Shown in pieces: positions 54,371 through 62,370 of a stretch of DNA of 64,000 nt. Made by a program: the position numbers and the translations under genes. A model generated the notes under the pieces. That model worked only from the letters and a program-made list of their open reading frames with translations, searched no databases and was not told where the DNA came from. Source of the DNA: Lapidilactobacillus concavus DSM 17758 (GTDB taxonomy: Bacteria; Bacillota; Bacilli; Lactobacillales; Lactobacillaceae); the NCBI RefSeq assembly GCF_001435835.1, contig NZ_AZFX01000003.1:62001-126000 (forward strand), read 5' to 3'. How positions within the stretch are numbered: the first letter of the stretch is position 1; each line of letters starts with the position of its first letter.

Positions 54371-55435
54371 TCACAAAATAATTAATTCGTCTTTAGGTGA
54401 CTTGGTCAAGACTTCGCAGCCTGACTTGGTGATCAACAGATCGTCTTCAATCCGAACACCGCCAAGATTTTCCACATAGATACCAGGTTCGTCGGTCACG
54501 ACATTTCCAGGCACGAGTGGTTGTGCGTTATAGATTCCCCAAGCTCCAGGACCTTCATGTATATCGAGTCCAATGCCATGCCCCGTCCCATGACCAAAGC
54601 TGTACCCTTGAGAAGCAACATAATTGTGTGCAGTATCATTGATTAGTTGGCCCGTCGCACCTGGCTTGCAAACCTCGACCACCTGACGATTAGCTTCTAA
54701 GACGATTTGATAAATTTTTTTAGCTTCCGCTCCAGGATCACCCACCGCAATTGTCCGTGTCATGTCAGACGCATAACCTTGATAGTAGCATCCGAAGTCG
54801 AAAGTGACGAGCTCGCCATTGGCAATCTGCTTCTCGCTGGCCGTTCCGTGTGGCCAAGCAGACCGATAACCGGATGCAACAATTGTTTCAAAGGAAGTCC
54901 CTGAAGCGCCATGCTGACGCATAAAATAATCCATTTCGGTTGCCACACTTTTTTCCGTCATCCCAGGTTGCACATAGCCTAGCAAAAAGTCGAAACAATC
55001 ATCCGTGATTTTGATGGCTTGTTTGATCAACTCGATTTCGTGGGCATCTTTGACCTCACGCAACTGCTCAATCACGCCCGAAATGGGTTGCAATGAAATG
55101 CCTGCTAATACTTGTTGTAATCGCGTGTACTCGGCATAGCTCATGTGAGTAGCCTCAAACGCGACCGCATTCAGCTGATCGGCAACCGCCAAGCGATTCA
55201 CTTCGGCAAAGAGTCCCTGATGATACTCAATAATCTCAAAATCTTGAACTTGTTGGGCAGCTTGTTCGGTGTAACGGGAATCCGTGATAAAATAGGCTTG
55301 CTTGGGCCCAATCAATAAGACACTCTCGTCTCCAGTAAAGCCACTGAGATAAGTGACATTGCGGGTGTCAGTGACTAACAGCGCGTCAATTTGTTGATCC
55401 TTCATTTTAGTTCTTAAATTATTTAGTCTCGTCAT
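54371..55435 (-). CDS. pepQ: Xaa-Pro dipeptidase/aminopeptidase of the M24 family
   Basis: A cytoplasmic metallopeptidase that cleaves bonds next to proline, important for casein peptide use. 354 residues from MTRLNNLRTKM: creatinase-like N-terminal domain (1-125) and the pita-bread catalytic domain with metal ligands in FDFGCYYQGYASDMTRT (Asp), GHGTGHGIGLDIHEGPGAW (His), VVTDEPGIYVENLGGVRIEDDLLIT (Glu). Whether it acts as dipeptidase (PepQ) or aminopeptidase (YqhT/PepP) cannot be decided here; the efp-linked copy is usually called YqhT. The ATG at 55435 has GGAAGTG upstream. Confidence 0.9.
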   Translation of the reverse strand: MTRLNNLRTKMKDQQIDALLVTDTRNVTYLSGFTGDESVLLIGPKQAYFITDSRYTEQAAQQVQDFEIIEYHQGLFAEVNRLAVADQLNAVAFEATHMSYAEYTRLQQVLAGISLQPISGVIEQLREVKDAHEIELIKQAIKITDDCFDFLLGYVQPGMTEKSVATEMDYFMRQHGASGTSFETIVASGYRSAWPHGTASEKQIANGELVTFDFGCYYQGYASDMTRTIAVGDPGAEAKKIYQIVLEANRQVVEVCKPGATGQLINDTAHNYVASQGYSFGHGTGHGIGLDIHEGPGAWGIYNAQPLVPGNVVTDEPGIYVENLGGVRIEDDLLITKSGCEVLTKSPKDELIIL

Positions 55436-55465
55436 TTTAGACACACTTCCATTTATAAATTTAGT

Positions 55466-55511
55466 AATTTCAATTGGGCAACGTATTTAGCCCAATCAAT
55501 CGGTTGAAATT
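55466..55511. promoter_or_regulatory. Nested palindrome over the putative pepQ promoter
   Basis: Outer arms AATTTCAA (55466-55473) and TTGAAATT (55504-55511) and inner arms TTGGGC (55474-55479) and GCCCAA (55490-55495). A possible minus-strand promoter TTGCCC-18-TATAAA (-10 at 55452-55457) overlaps the inner arm. It may be an operator or an mRNA hairpin. Confidence 0.4.
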
Positions 55512-55644
55512 TATTCTAGGCCAATTATGTGACCACCGCAAGCCCAGCTTTTCGAGCATACTCCCATACTTCTCTTCGTCTATCTCTTCATTTGCTTTCG
55601 GCTCTCGATAACTAGTTACCACTTTGCAACGACTTCTCATCAGT

Positions 55645-55691
55645 TAAAAAGAGGTCATACTCAGGTTATCTGAGTATGACCTCTTTTTTTT
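55645..55691. terminator. Strong bidirectional terminator of rplU-rpmA
   Basis: Perfect 19-base arms (55646-55664 and 55670-55688; core GAGGTCATACTCAG) with a 5-base GTTAT loop, bounded by an A-run and a T-run. It follows rpmA directly. The region 55512-55644 between it and the pepQ palindrome contains nothing I recognise. Confidence 0.92.
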
Positions 55692-55708
55692 ACACGTTAT
55701 TCTACGAA

Positions 55709-55999
55709 TTACGCTTCTTGTACGACTGGTTGAACAGAAACTTGTTTGCGATTCTTGCCAAGACGTTCGAATTTAACGACGCCATCAGTAAGTGCAAATA
55801 AAGTATCGTCCCCACCGCGGCCAACATTGACACCTGGATGAATCTTCGTGCCACGTTGACGATAAAGAATTGAACCAGCAGTAACAGTTTGTCCGTCGGC
55901 ACGTTTAGCACCTAAACGACGACCAGCAGAGTTACGACCGTTTGCACTGGAACCGCCACCCTTATGGTGAGAGAAGAACTGTAAATTATGCATTTCCAT
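55709..55999 (-). CDS. rpmA: 50S ribosomal protein L27 with cleavable N-terminal extension
   Basis: A 96-residue protein whose mature N terminus reaches the peptidyl transferase centre. It carries the Firmicute extension: MEMHNLQFF precedes SHHKGGGS, and cleavage by the protease Prp after NLQFF is required in Staphylococcus. [17 protein letters not shown] and the rest are standard L27. GGAGGTG lies seven bases before the ATG. It follows rplU with only 23 intergenic bases, leaving no room for prp, which normally lies between. Confidence 0.97.
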   Translation of the reverse strand: MEMHNLQFFSHHKGGGSSANGRNSAGRRLGAKRADGQTVTAGSILYRQRGTKIHPGVNVGRGGDDTLFALTDGVVKFERLGKNRKQVSVQPVVQEA

Positions 56000-56022
56000 T
56001 GCGATGCACCTCCGTCTGCTAA

Positions 56023-56334
56023 TTAAGCATTGATTGAGTCAATGACAACCTTTGTATATGGTTGACGATGGCCCTTCTTTTGATGTTGATGTTTCTTAGG
56101 CTTGTATTTATAAGTGACAACTTTCTTTTCGCGGCCTTGTTTTTCGACCGTTCCGACAACGCTAGCACCTTCAAGTGTTGGCGCGCCAACCTTAGTTGTT
56201 CCTTCTCCACCGACTAAGATTACTTCGTCAAAAGTAACCTTTTCGCCAGCTTCTACGTCAAGCTTTTCAACATAAACAGCTTCGCCGGCTGCGACTTTAT
56301 ATTGTTTGCCACCAGTTTTAATAATTGCGTACAT
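56023..56334 (-). CDS. rplU: 50S ribosomal protein L21
   Basis: A 103-residue ribosomal protein: [18 protein letters not shown] is the diagnostic N terminus, and [22 protein letters not shown] the conserved basic C-terminal stretch. First gene of rplU-rpmA, preceded by AGGAGGTG and a structured leader. Confidence 0.98.
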   Translation of the reverse strand: MYAIIKTGGKQYKVAAGEAVYVEKLDVEAGEKVTFDEVILVGGEGTTKVGAPTLEGASVVGTVEKQGREKKVVTYKYKPKKHQHQKKGHRQPYTKVVIDSINA

Positions 56335-56337
56335 CTA

Positions 56338-56440
56338 CGTGCACCTCCTATAATCTCAGACTCGCCAAAAGAGGCAGCTTTCGCTTTATGGCCTCTGATT
56401 GTGCGGTTGCAGCTGTGGAGTTCACAAATACAACTCAATC
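56338..56440 (-). promoter_or_regulatory. L21-type ribosomal protein leader
   Basis: Minus-strand transcript region between the rplU promoter and the ribosome binding site, with the elements seen in Firmicute L21 leaders: GTGAACTCCACAGCTGCAACCGCAC, an AGAGGC...GCCTCT hairpin capped around GCGAAAGC, then TTTTGGCGAGTCTGAGATTATAGGAGG. The AGAGGC and GCCTCT arms are at about 56368-56396. It is likely bound by a ribosomal protein to control rplU-rpmA. Confidence 0.75.
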
Positions 56441-56469
56441 ATTTTACCAAAAAATCCCGCAAACTGCAA
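56441..56469 (-). promoter_or_regulatory. Promoter of rplU-rpmA
   Basis: Minus-strand TTGCAG (56464-56469), 17 bases, TAAAAT (56441-56446). The -35 is in the loop and the spacer in the T-run of the upstream terminator hairpin. Confidence 0.7.
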
Positions 56470-56485
56470 CACATTCGCGGGATTT
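56449..56485 (-). terminator. Terminator downstream of tRNA-Arg
   Basis: Nine-base arms AAATCCCGC (56452-56460) and GCGGGATTT (56477-56485), with TTTTTT on the minus strand after the stem. It ends transcription arriving from the tRNA and coincides with the rplU promoter. Confidence 0.75.
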
Positions 56486-56591
56486 ATGGCCATAATTGTC
56501 TAAATTTCTTTAAATTAATCAATCGCTATTACAGCCCCGTAGATCTAGTTTGGCAATTCAGACCAAGCGAATGCTGATTGACCTGAAAATA

Positions 56592-56667
56592 AAAAGCTTG
56601 TAGTGAACCGGTTCCAAGATTAAAGGTTTAATCTAACTATTGGAATCCAGCTCAAAATCAAGCTTTT
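56592..56667. repeat. 76-bp imperfect palindrome resembling fused insertion-sequence ends
   Basis: Outer arms AAAAGCTTG (56592-56600) and CAAGCTTTT (56659-56667), then GGTTCCAA against TTGGAATCC, then AGATTA/TAATCT at the centre. Read inward, each half resembles TGA(A/G)C(C/T)GG(A)TTCCAA, similar to the ends of some IS3-family (IS150-group) elements. There is no transposase. It lies 49 bases beyond the tRNA-Arg 3' end and could instead be a small RNA or terminator. Confidence 0.5.
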
Positions 56668-56715
56668 CTTTCATACTGTCTAGCTTATCATAGTGCTAAA
56701 ATGGTAATATATTCA

Positions 56716-56789
56716 TGATGCAGGTGGGGCTCGGACCCACGACCTACGGTTTAGAAGACCGTTGCTCTATCCAGCTGAGCTACTGCACC
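56716..56789 (-). tRNA. trnR-UCU: tRNA-Arg (UCU anticodon)
   Basis: A 74-base cloverleaf. Acceptor arms GGTGCAG and CTGCATC pair (one G-U), D arm AGCTCAGCTGGATAGAGC, anticodon stem ACGGT/ACCGT around CTTCTAA giving anticodon TCT, T arm GTGGGTCCGAGCCCCAC-like. Discriminator base A; the 3' CCA is not encoded. Decodes AGA/AGG. Confidence 0.96.
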
Positions 56790-56801
56790 GACAACTTAAT
56801 T

Positions 56802-56831
56802 ATTATAGTCAAAATCTATCATGATTGTCAA
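56802..56831 (-). promoter_or_regulatory. Consensus promoter of tRNA-Arg
   Basis: Minus-strand TTGACA (56826-56831) and TATAAT (56802-56807), both perfect, with an 18-base spacer. It lies back to back with, and within ten bases of, the pepX ribosome binding site. No clear pepX promoter is visible on the plus strand. Confidence 0.85.
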
Positions 56832-56851
56832 TCAAACCTTGGAGGAAAGCA

Positions 56852-59254
56852 ATGAAATATCATCAATTTGCAAAAACTTTACCTACACTGGACCAACAAA
56901 TTCTCGAATTGCAGGAGATTGATCTCTATCCTGTTGATTTAGCTCAATATTCTTTCGGGCAAGTCGCTCAACATGTTTACCGTCACTTCTTACCTGATTT
57001 CCGCTCACAAGTCACCCTAGAGACCCAGCTTCATAACTTATTGGTCGATGAAAATCAAGATTTATTCTCATACTTAGCTCGCATAAACGAGACTTTCAAC
57101 TCAAAAGCGTTCTACAATGTCGCTTTACAACTATTGGGATTCTTCTCACCGCAAGATTTCTCTTTAGCAGATCCGCTATTTGCGATGACTAAGTTTGACT
57201 TGCCTTATCTCGACGAAACTAACTTTGATTTTAATACGTTTACGACTGCAATCTATCAACTCTTAAATACACGTTGCCAAAATGGTTTGTTGTTCTTGGA
57301 TAATTTGGCAAATCGTGGTTACTTTGCAACCAACTTAAACGCACGCAAACAACAACGTCCGCTGTTTTTCAACGGTAAGGCCCAAGCAACATTTGCAGCT
57401 GATCAATTCATTCGCGAGGTTGTCTACGTCGAATCTGACTTGGACACCGACCACGATGGACAACGCGACTTGCTCCAAACGACCATCATCCGGCCAAAAG
57501 TTGCCAATTCATTCATCAAGTTGCCCGCACTCTATACGGCAAATCCCTACTTCTTGGGTACGACCGATACAAAGATGAACGACGTCGATGTTCCAATGGC
57601 TATTAAAAATCCTGGAGATGCACGCGAAGCTGTCGACAAATTCGATCAATTCCATGAGTTCAGCACTAAACCTGTTTCCGACAATCAAAATGATCCCTTT
57701 GCCAATCATCCCAGCGTGATCACCCCAAACAATGTTGGGACGGTTACATTGAGCGACTTTTTCTTAGCACGTGGATTCGCATCTGTCTATGCCGCTGGGA
57801 TTGGCACACGTGGATCCGATGGGATTCGCACTTGTGGTTCTCCTGAAGAGACAAAATCGACCATTGCAATTATCGAATGGCTTCATGGTGATCGTCGGGC
57901 TTACACAGATCGTTCACGTCAAGATGAAGTGATTGCCGACTGGTGCAGCGGGCACGTGGCAATGACTGGGAAATCTTATCTTGGAACATTAGCAGTCGCT
58001 GCGGCAACAACTGGTGTTGCTGGTTTGGACACGGTTATTTCCGAAGCAGCCATTTCTAGTTGGTACGATTATTATCGTGAACACGGCCTCGTCGTTGCAC
58101 CCGAAACGTTCCAGGGTGAAGATGCAAACGTTTTGACCAATGAATGCTTCAGCCGCCAGAAAGATGCCGGTGATTACGCAAAAATCAAAGCATTCTATGA
58201 CCATAAATTAAAGCAAATGATCCACGATCAAGATCGCGAATCCGGTAGTTACAACCACTTCTGGGAAGTTCGCAATTATCGTCGTGATATTGCGAAGGTG
58301 AAATGTCCGATCGTCAGTGTTCACGGATTGAATGACTGGAACGTTAAGCCTAAGAATGTCTTCAAGCTTAATCAAGTGCTCAAAGAAGCCGGTATTGCAC
58401 ACAAGGTGATTTTACATCAGGGTCAACACATCTATATCAATAACTTCCCAAGTTTAGACTTCTATGACTTGATCAATCTTTGGTTGACCAACAAGCTCTT
58501 CCAGCAAGAGAATCATGCCGACCAAATCTTCCCTGACTACCTGATTCAAAGCAACCTCAACGAAAGCGATTGGCAAACTCCAGACGATTGGCAGGCAACG
58601 GCTCAAAAATCCTATAACCTTGCCATCGATTTTGATCATAAAGGTGATTCAGAGGTACGATTCGTTGATGACGGCGTGCAAGCTTTCCATGATAGCAAGT
58701 TAAAAGACCTGGCTTGGGAGCAAGCCTTCATACAAGAAGACCCTCGTTTCAGTCAAAATCAAGTCGTTCTTAAGACATCTAGCTTGAGCAATGAGCTTCT
58801 AATTACCGGCCGTCCTGTGTTGAACTTACGGGTCAAGAGTTCTGCCAACTATGGCTTGATCAGTGCGATGCTGGTCGACTACGGTGAAGCCAATCGTTTA
58901 ACGACACGACCACAAATTCTCGAATTTGCAGCGCGTGAATTGGGCTATCATGGCAAACAAGAAAACACTATGGCATTTAAGCAGGCTTCACAAGCAACGC
59001 CAGCCAAATTAATTGCAAAATCGCACATTAACTTGCAAAATCGAACAACCGCGTATCAAAACGAAGCAGTTCAACCTGAAACATACTATGATCTCCAGTT
59101 GCCATTACAACCCACATACTATCATTTACCTGCGGGTCGCCAACTTGGCTTGATTATCTACGCAACGGATATGGGCATGACCATCCGTCACGAGAATAAC
59201 CTCGAATATACGATTGATTTGGCAAATTCCAATTTGACGATCCATCAAGGTTAG
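56852..59254 (+). CDS. pepX: X-prolyl dipeptidyl aminopeptidase PepX
   Basis: A cytoplasmic serine peptidase (S15) releasing X-Pro dipeptides from peptides, central to casein use in lactic acid bacteria. 800 residues from MKYHQFAKTLPTLD; N-terminal helical domain (1-150), alpha/beta-hydrolase catalytic core with GKSYLGT (Ser375), HGLNDWNV (Asp495) and GQHIYINN (His526), C-terminal jelly-roll domain (about 560-800). GGAGG precedes the ATG at 56852; the frame open nine codons further upstream is rejected. Single-gene unit, convergent with glnA. Confidence 0.97.
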   Translation: MKYHQFAKTLPTLDQQILELQEIDLYPVDLAQYSFGQVAQHVYRHFLPDFRSQVTLETQLHNLLVDENQDLFSYLARINETFNSKAFYNVALQLLGFFSPQDFSLADPLFAMTKFDLPYLDETNFDFNTFTTAIYQLLNTRCQNGLLFLDNLANRGYFATNLNARKQQRPLFFNGKAQATFAADQFIREVVYVESDLDTDHDGQRDLLQTTIIRPKVANSFIKLPALYTANPYFLGTTDTKMNDVDVPMAIKNPGDAREAVDKFDQFHEFSTKPVSDNQNDPFANHPSVITPNNVGTVTLSDFFLARGFASVYAAGIGTRGSDGIRTCGSPEETKSTIAIIEWLHGDRRAYTDRSRQDEVIADWCSGHVAMTGKSYLGTLAVAAATTGVAGLDTVISEAAISSWYDYYREHGLVVAPETFQGEDANVLTNECFSRQKDAGDYAKIKAFYDHKLKQMIHDQDRESGSYNHFWEVRNYRRDIAKVKCPIVSVHGLNDWNVKPKNVFKLNQVLKEAGIAHKVILHQGQHIYINNFPSLDFYDLINLWLTNKLFQQENHADQIFPDYLIQSNLNESDWQTPDDWQATAQKSYNLAIDFDHKGDSEVRFVDDGVQAFHDSKLKDLAWEQAFIQEDPRFSQNQVVLKTSSLSNELLITGRPVLNLRVKSSANYGLISAMLVDYGEANRLTTRPQILEFAARELGYHGKQENTMAFKQASQATPAKLIAKSHINLQNRTTAYQNEAVQPETYYDLQLPLQPTYYHLPAGRQLGLIIYATDMGMTIRHENNLEYTIDLANSNLTIHQG

Positions 59255-59258
59255 CTCA

Positions 59259-59289
59259 AGAAACCCACTTATCATGGTGATGGTTTTTC
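59259..59289 (+). terminator. Weak terminator after pepX
   Basis: AAACC plus CAC pair with GTG and GGTTT around TTATCATG, with a two-base bulge; the T-run is five bases. It starts right after the pepX stop. Confidence 0.4.
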
Positions 59290-59317
59290 GTCATCGTTAA
59301 TAAATGCATTTGAATCC

Positions 59318-59362
59318 ATAAAGAGGACCCAGAAAGGCAGAAGCCATCTGGGTCCTCTTTAT
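59318..59362. terminator. Bidirectional terminator between pepX and glnA
   Basis: Sixteen-base arms (59318-59333 and 59347-59362; core AGAGGACCCAGA) around a GGC-AGAA-GCC inner loop. Placed between convergent genes, so it may serve both. Confidence 0.85.
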
Positions 59363-59411
59363 TAGCATTAGCGCCGTTATCGCGGCAAGACGTGAGACGA
59401 GACGCATTGAT

Positions 59412-60749
59412 TTATAATGACAAGTACTGTTCTCTTTCCCAATCGGAAACTGTTTGCCGATAAGAATCCCACTCAAGTTGCTTGGAATCGAGGAAACTTT
59501 GATAAAGGTGCGAACCGAGTGCGTCCTTGACAATATCGTCTTTCTCGAGTGACTTCAACGCATTATGCAACGTTGAAGGCAAGTCAGTGATATGAGCCGC
59601 ATGCCGTTCTGCGGAGGTCATACCGTAAATATTGCGATCAATAGGTTCCGGCGTTGGCAGATTATCATGCAATCCGGACAACCCACTCGCTAAAATTGCA
59701 GCAATCGCCAGATATGGATTAGCTGCAGGGTCAACACTCCGTAATTCTAATCGTGTTGACAACCCACGTGCTTGAGGAACACGGATCAATGGCGAACGGT
59801 TATGCCCTGACCAAGCCACATACACCGGTGCTTCAAAGCCAGGCACCAACCGTTTATACGAATTAACGGTTGGATTGTTGATGGCAGTTAGTGCGCGTGA
59901 ATGCGTCAATAGACCCGCAATGAAGTGTTTAGCAGTCTCTGAAAGCTTATCTGGTGTTTTTTCGTCATAGAAAGCATTGCCCGCTGAGTTAGAAAGTGAC
60001 ATATTGATATGCATACCTGAACCGGCGATACCTTCCAACGGCTTCGGCATGAAGGTGGCGTGCAGTCCGTGTTTACGTGCAATCGTCTTAACCACTAACT
60101 TGAAGGTTTGAATGTTATCAGCAGCCTCAACGGCATCCGCATACTTGAAGTCGATTTCGTGCTGGCCAGGAGCGACTTCATGATGACTCGCCTCAACTTC
60201 AAAACCCATTTTTTCCAACTCAAGCACGATATCACGACGACAATTCTCACCGAGGTCGACAGGCGCGAAGTCAAAGTAGCCGCCGTCATCGTTCAAATCT
60301 AGCGTTGGCTTGTTATTAGCATCTAGTTTGAATAAGAAAAATTCGGGCTCAGGTCCAATATTGAAGCTTGAGTAGCCCTCCGCCTTCATCTGATCGACAA
60401 CACGGCGCAAGTTATTCCGTGGATCGCCCATGAATGGTTCACCCTCAGGCGTGAAGATATCGCAGATCAACCGCGCAACCTTTCCGTGCTCAGATCCCCA
60501 AGGAAAAATCAAGAACGTCGATAAATCTGGAATTAAAAGCATGTCACTTTCTTCAATTCGCACGAATCCATCAATCGACGAGCCATCGAACATGACTTTG
60601 TTGCCTAGAACCTTGTCGATCTGATCGGCTGGAACTTCAACGTTTTTGATGACCCCATTGATATCCGTAAACATTAACCGCAGGAACTGAACGTTTTCAT
60701 CAAGAATGATCTGTTTAATTTCTGTGGCTGTATAAACTTTTTTCACCAT
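59412..60749 (-). CDS. glnA: Glutamine synthetase, type I (GSI-alpha-like)
   Basis: Makes glutamine from glutamate, ammonia and ATP. 445 residues: [36 protein letters not shown] (metal/substrate loop), [33 protein letters not shown] and [16 protein letters not shown] are type I signatures. No adenylylation loop of the beta class (NNLYDLPPEE-type sequence) is visible, consistent with feedback-controlled GSI-alpha that inhibits GlnR when bound to glutamine. GAGGAGA precedes the ATG. It lies 89 bases downstream of glnR. Confidence 0.96.
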   Translation of the reverse strand: MVKKVYTATEIKQIILDENVQFLRLMFTDINGVIKNVEVPADQIDKVLGNKVMFDGSSIDGFVRIEESDMLLIPDLSTFLIFPWGSEHGKVARLICDIFTPEGEPFMGDPRNNLRRVVDQMKAEGYSSFNIGPEPEFFLFKLDANNKPTLDLNDDGGYFDFAPVDLGENCRRDIVLELEKMGFEVEASHHEVAPGQHEIDFKYADAVEAADNIQTFKLVVKTIARKHGLHATFMPKPLEGIAGSGMHINMSLSNSAGNAFYDEKTPDKLSETAKHFIAGLLTHSRALTAINNPTVNSYKRLVPGFEAPVYVAWSGHNRSPLIRVPQARGLSTRLELRSVDPAANPYLAIAAILASGLSGLHDNLPTPEPIDRNIYGMTSAERHAAHITDLPSTLHNALKSLEKDDIVKDALGSHLYQSFLDSKQLEWDSYRQTVSDWEREQYLSL

Positions 60750-60770
60750 ATATTCTCCTCACTTGGTTGC

Positions 60771-60787
60771 TGTAATATGTGCTCAGA
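60771..60787. promoter_or_regulatory. Weak GlnR-type box in the glnR-glnA gap
   Basis: Minus-strand TCTGAGCACATATTACA matches TGTNA-N7-TNACA with one mismatch in the left half. No clear promoter accompanies it, so its use is uncertain. Confidence 0.35.
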
Positions 60788-60838
60788 TGTCCCCTGCTAA
60801 AATTCGAAAGTAGCTTGGGACGATGTGACCTTCAACTC

Positions 60839-61207
60839 TCAAGAGTGCAGGAATGGATTCTGACGGCTATTGGCAGATGCTCGGCTGAAGGGACTCGCTA
60901 GCCAAACTTCATCTTTCAGATTACGACGTACACGATTTTCGTGGTGTTCAAGATGATCAACATCCATCTTAGCTAAGAGCTGACGAACTTGATCGAGATG
61001 ATGTTCATCATTCAGTAGTCGCTTAATCTGCATTAATCGTTGCAGATTATTCAATGAGAACAATCGCTGATTACTATCGCTTCGTGCAATTGAAATTAGG
61101 TCGTTAGCTTCATAATAACGAATTTGGCGTGCCGTCAAACCTGTCAGCTTAATAGCTGTACCAATTGGCAAAATTGCAAGATCAGCTTGTAATTGTTCCT
61201 GATCCAT
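60839..61207 (-). CDS. glnR: Nitrogen regulator GlnR (MerR family)
   Basis: A repressor of nitrogen-assimilation genes, controlled by feedback-inhibited glutamine synthetase. 122 residues: N-terminal MerR winged helix with IGTAIKLTGLTARQIRYYEANDLI and RSDSNQRLFSLNNLQRLMQIKRLL, then a short dimerisation helix; the C-terminal tail is the signal region. The ATG at 61207 has AGGAG nine bases upstream; the ATG two codons earlier is too close to it. It lies in glnR-glnA with a perfect GlnR box in its own promoter region. Confidence 0.95.
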   Translation of the reverse strand: MDQEQLQADLAILPIGTAIKLTGLTARQIRYYEANDLISIARSDSNQRLFSLNNLQRLMQIKRLLNDEHHLDQVRQLLAKMDVDHLEHHENRVRRNLKDEVWLASPFSRASANSRQNPFLHS

Positions 61208-61231
61208 AGTCATCCACTCCTAACATTTCCC

Positions 61232-61260
61232 ATCATACCAAGATGGTTGGTACAATGCAA
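61232..61260 (-). promoter_or_regulatory. Promoter of glnR-glnA
   Basis: Minus-strand TTGCAT (61255-61260), 17 bases, TATGAT (61232-61237), about 25 bases before the glnR start. The spacer itself contains the imperfect palindrome TACCAACCATCTTGGTA. Confidence 0.7.
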
Positions 61261-61267
61261 TAAATCA

Positions 61268-61284
61268 TGTCATAAAAGCTAACA
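61268..61284. promoter_or_regulatory. GlnR operator upstream of glnR
   Basis: TGTTAGCTTTTATGACA on the minus strand fits the GlnR/TnrA consensus TGTNA-N7-TNACA at every fixed position. It lies seven bases upstream of the -35, between the miaA stop and glnR, as expected for an autoregulated glnRA operon. Confidence 0.85.
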
Positions 61285-61293
61285 TCGGACCAA

Positions 61294-62220
61294 TTATTTT
61301 TCCAACCAAGTCTCGAGCTTATGTTCAATTCGTTGTGAGGCTGCTGGATCTTCAAGTAAGTCGTACCATGTGGTTGGCAACTGGTGTCGAAAATAAGTGA
61401 GTTGTCGTTTAGCATAATGCCGAGAATCCAATTGAATCTGCTCGATAGTTTGCGCCAAGCTTTGCTCACCTGCAAGGTAGGGTGGAAACTCACGATAGCC
61501 AATTCCTTTTGCCGATTGACTTTCTGTCGAGACATGCCGAAAGAGCCAAGCCGCTTCGTCGATCAAGCCGGTATCGATCATTTGAACCACACGTTGGTTG
61601 ATTCGTTGATACAATCGTTCGCGTTGGGTTTGCAAGCCAATAATAGTCGCATCAAACTCAGGATCTAACAATGGTTGTGCTGAGAAAAGCTGACCGGTTT
61701 GTTGAATCACTTCCAATGCACGAATCGTTCGGCGTGAGTTTTGAACGGGAATCTTGGCCGCAGCATCTGGGTCGATGTGATTTAATCGTTTCCAGAGTTG
61801 CTGTGAGCCGATTTGATCGAGTTCTATCTCTAGCGCTTGACGAATTTGTTGGCGTTCCCGATCATCTTTATCGCCACCTAGATTGAAGTTTTTCAACAAG
61901 CTCGCGATGTACATACCGGTGCCACCTACAATAATTGGCAAATGACCACGTGCAGTGATCTCATGAATTTTTTGAGTGGCCAACTGCTTGAAGTCAAAAC
62001 TCGAATACGATTCGGTCACCTCCCGAATATCGATCAAGAAGTGAGGAATTGTTCCTCGTTCTGCTGGTGTCACTTTCGCCGTGCCAATGTCGAGTTGTCG
62101 ATAGACCTGCATCGAATCGCCAGAGATAATTTCGCCTTGATATTTCTCCGCAAGTGACAAGCTAAGTGCTGTCTTGCCCACCGCAGTCGGTCCAACAATT
62201 ACAAGTACTTTAGGTTGCAT
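61294..62220 (-). CDS. miaA: tRNA dimethylallyltransferase MiaA
   Basis: Transfers a dimethylallyl group to A37 of tRNAs reading UNN codons. 308 residues from MQPKVLVIVGPTAVGKTALS; P-loop GPTAVGKT (about 10-17), EIISGDSMQVYRQLDIGTAK, IVGGTGMYI and QIQLDSRHYAKRQLTYFRHQ are diagnostic. GAGGC lies before the ATG at 62220; a frame starting 36 codons upstream overlaps the intergenic promoter region and is rejected. It precedes glnR on the same strand. Confidence 0.96.
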   Translation of the reverse strand: MQPKVLVIVGPTAVGKTALSLSLAEKYQGEIISGDSMQVYRQLDIGTAKVTPAERGTIPHFLIDIREVTESYSSFDFKQLATQKIHEITARGHLPIIVGGTGMYIASLLKNFNLGGDKDDRERQQIRQALEIELDQIGSQQLWKRLNHIDPDAAAKIPVQNSRRTIRALEVIQQTGQLFSAQPLLDPEFDATIIGLQTQRERLYQRINQRVVQMIDTGLIDEAAWLFRHVSTESQSAKGIGYREFPPYLAGEQSLAQTIEQIQLDSRHYAKRQLTYFRHQLPTTWYDLLEDPAASQRIEHKLETWLEK

Positions 62221-62279
62221 AATAGCCTCATTTCTACATTCAGTGTTCAAAAATGACCTGCTAATTCGTTGGTTCTTAA

Positions 62280-62308
62280 TTGCTATATTTGTGTAAATAC
62301 GCGATAAT
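62280..62308 (+). promoter_or_regulatory. Promoter of the DUF3042 gene
   Basis: TTGCTA (62280-62285), 17 bases, GATAAT (62303-62308), about 60 bases before the ATG and divergent from miaA. Confidence 0.65.
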
Positions 62309-62370
62309 ATGGGTATAGAAATCATCACACATCTTATCGCATGTGTGGGAATTCAAAGGAGGTCATTTCA

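Noticed and set aside
56019-56210. Open frame between rplU and rpmA that might be the missing prp
   Set aside because: It is a different frame inside rplU; its product is basic and has none of the cysteine-protease motifs of Prp.
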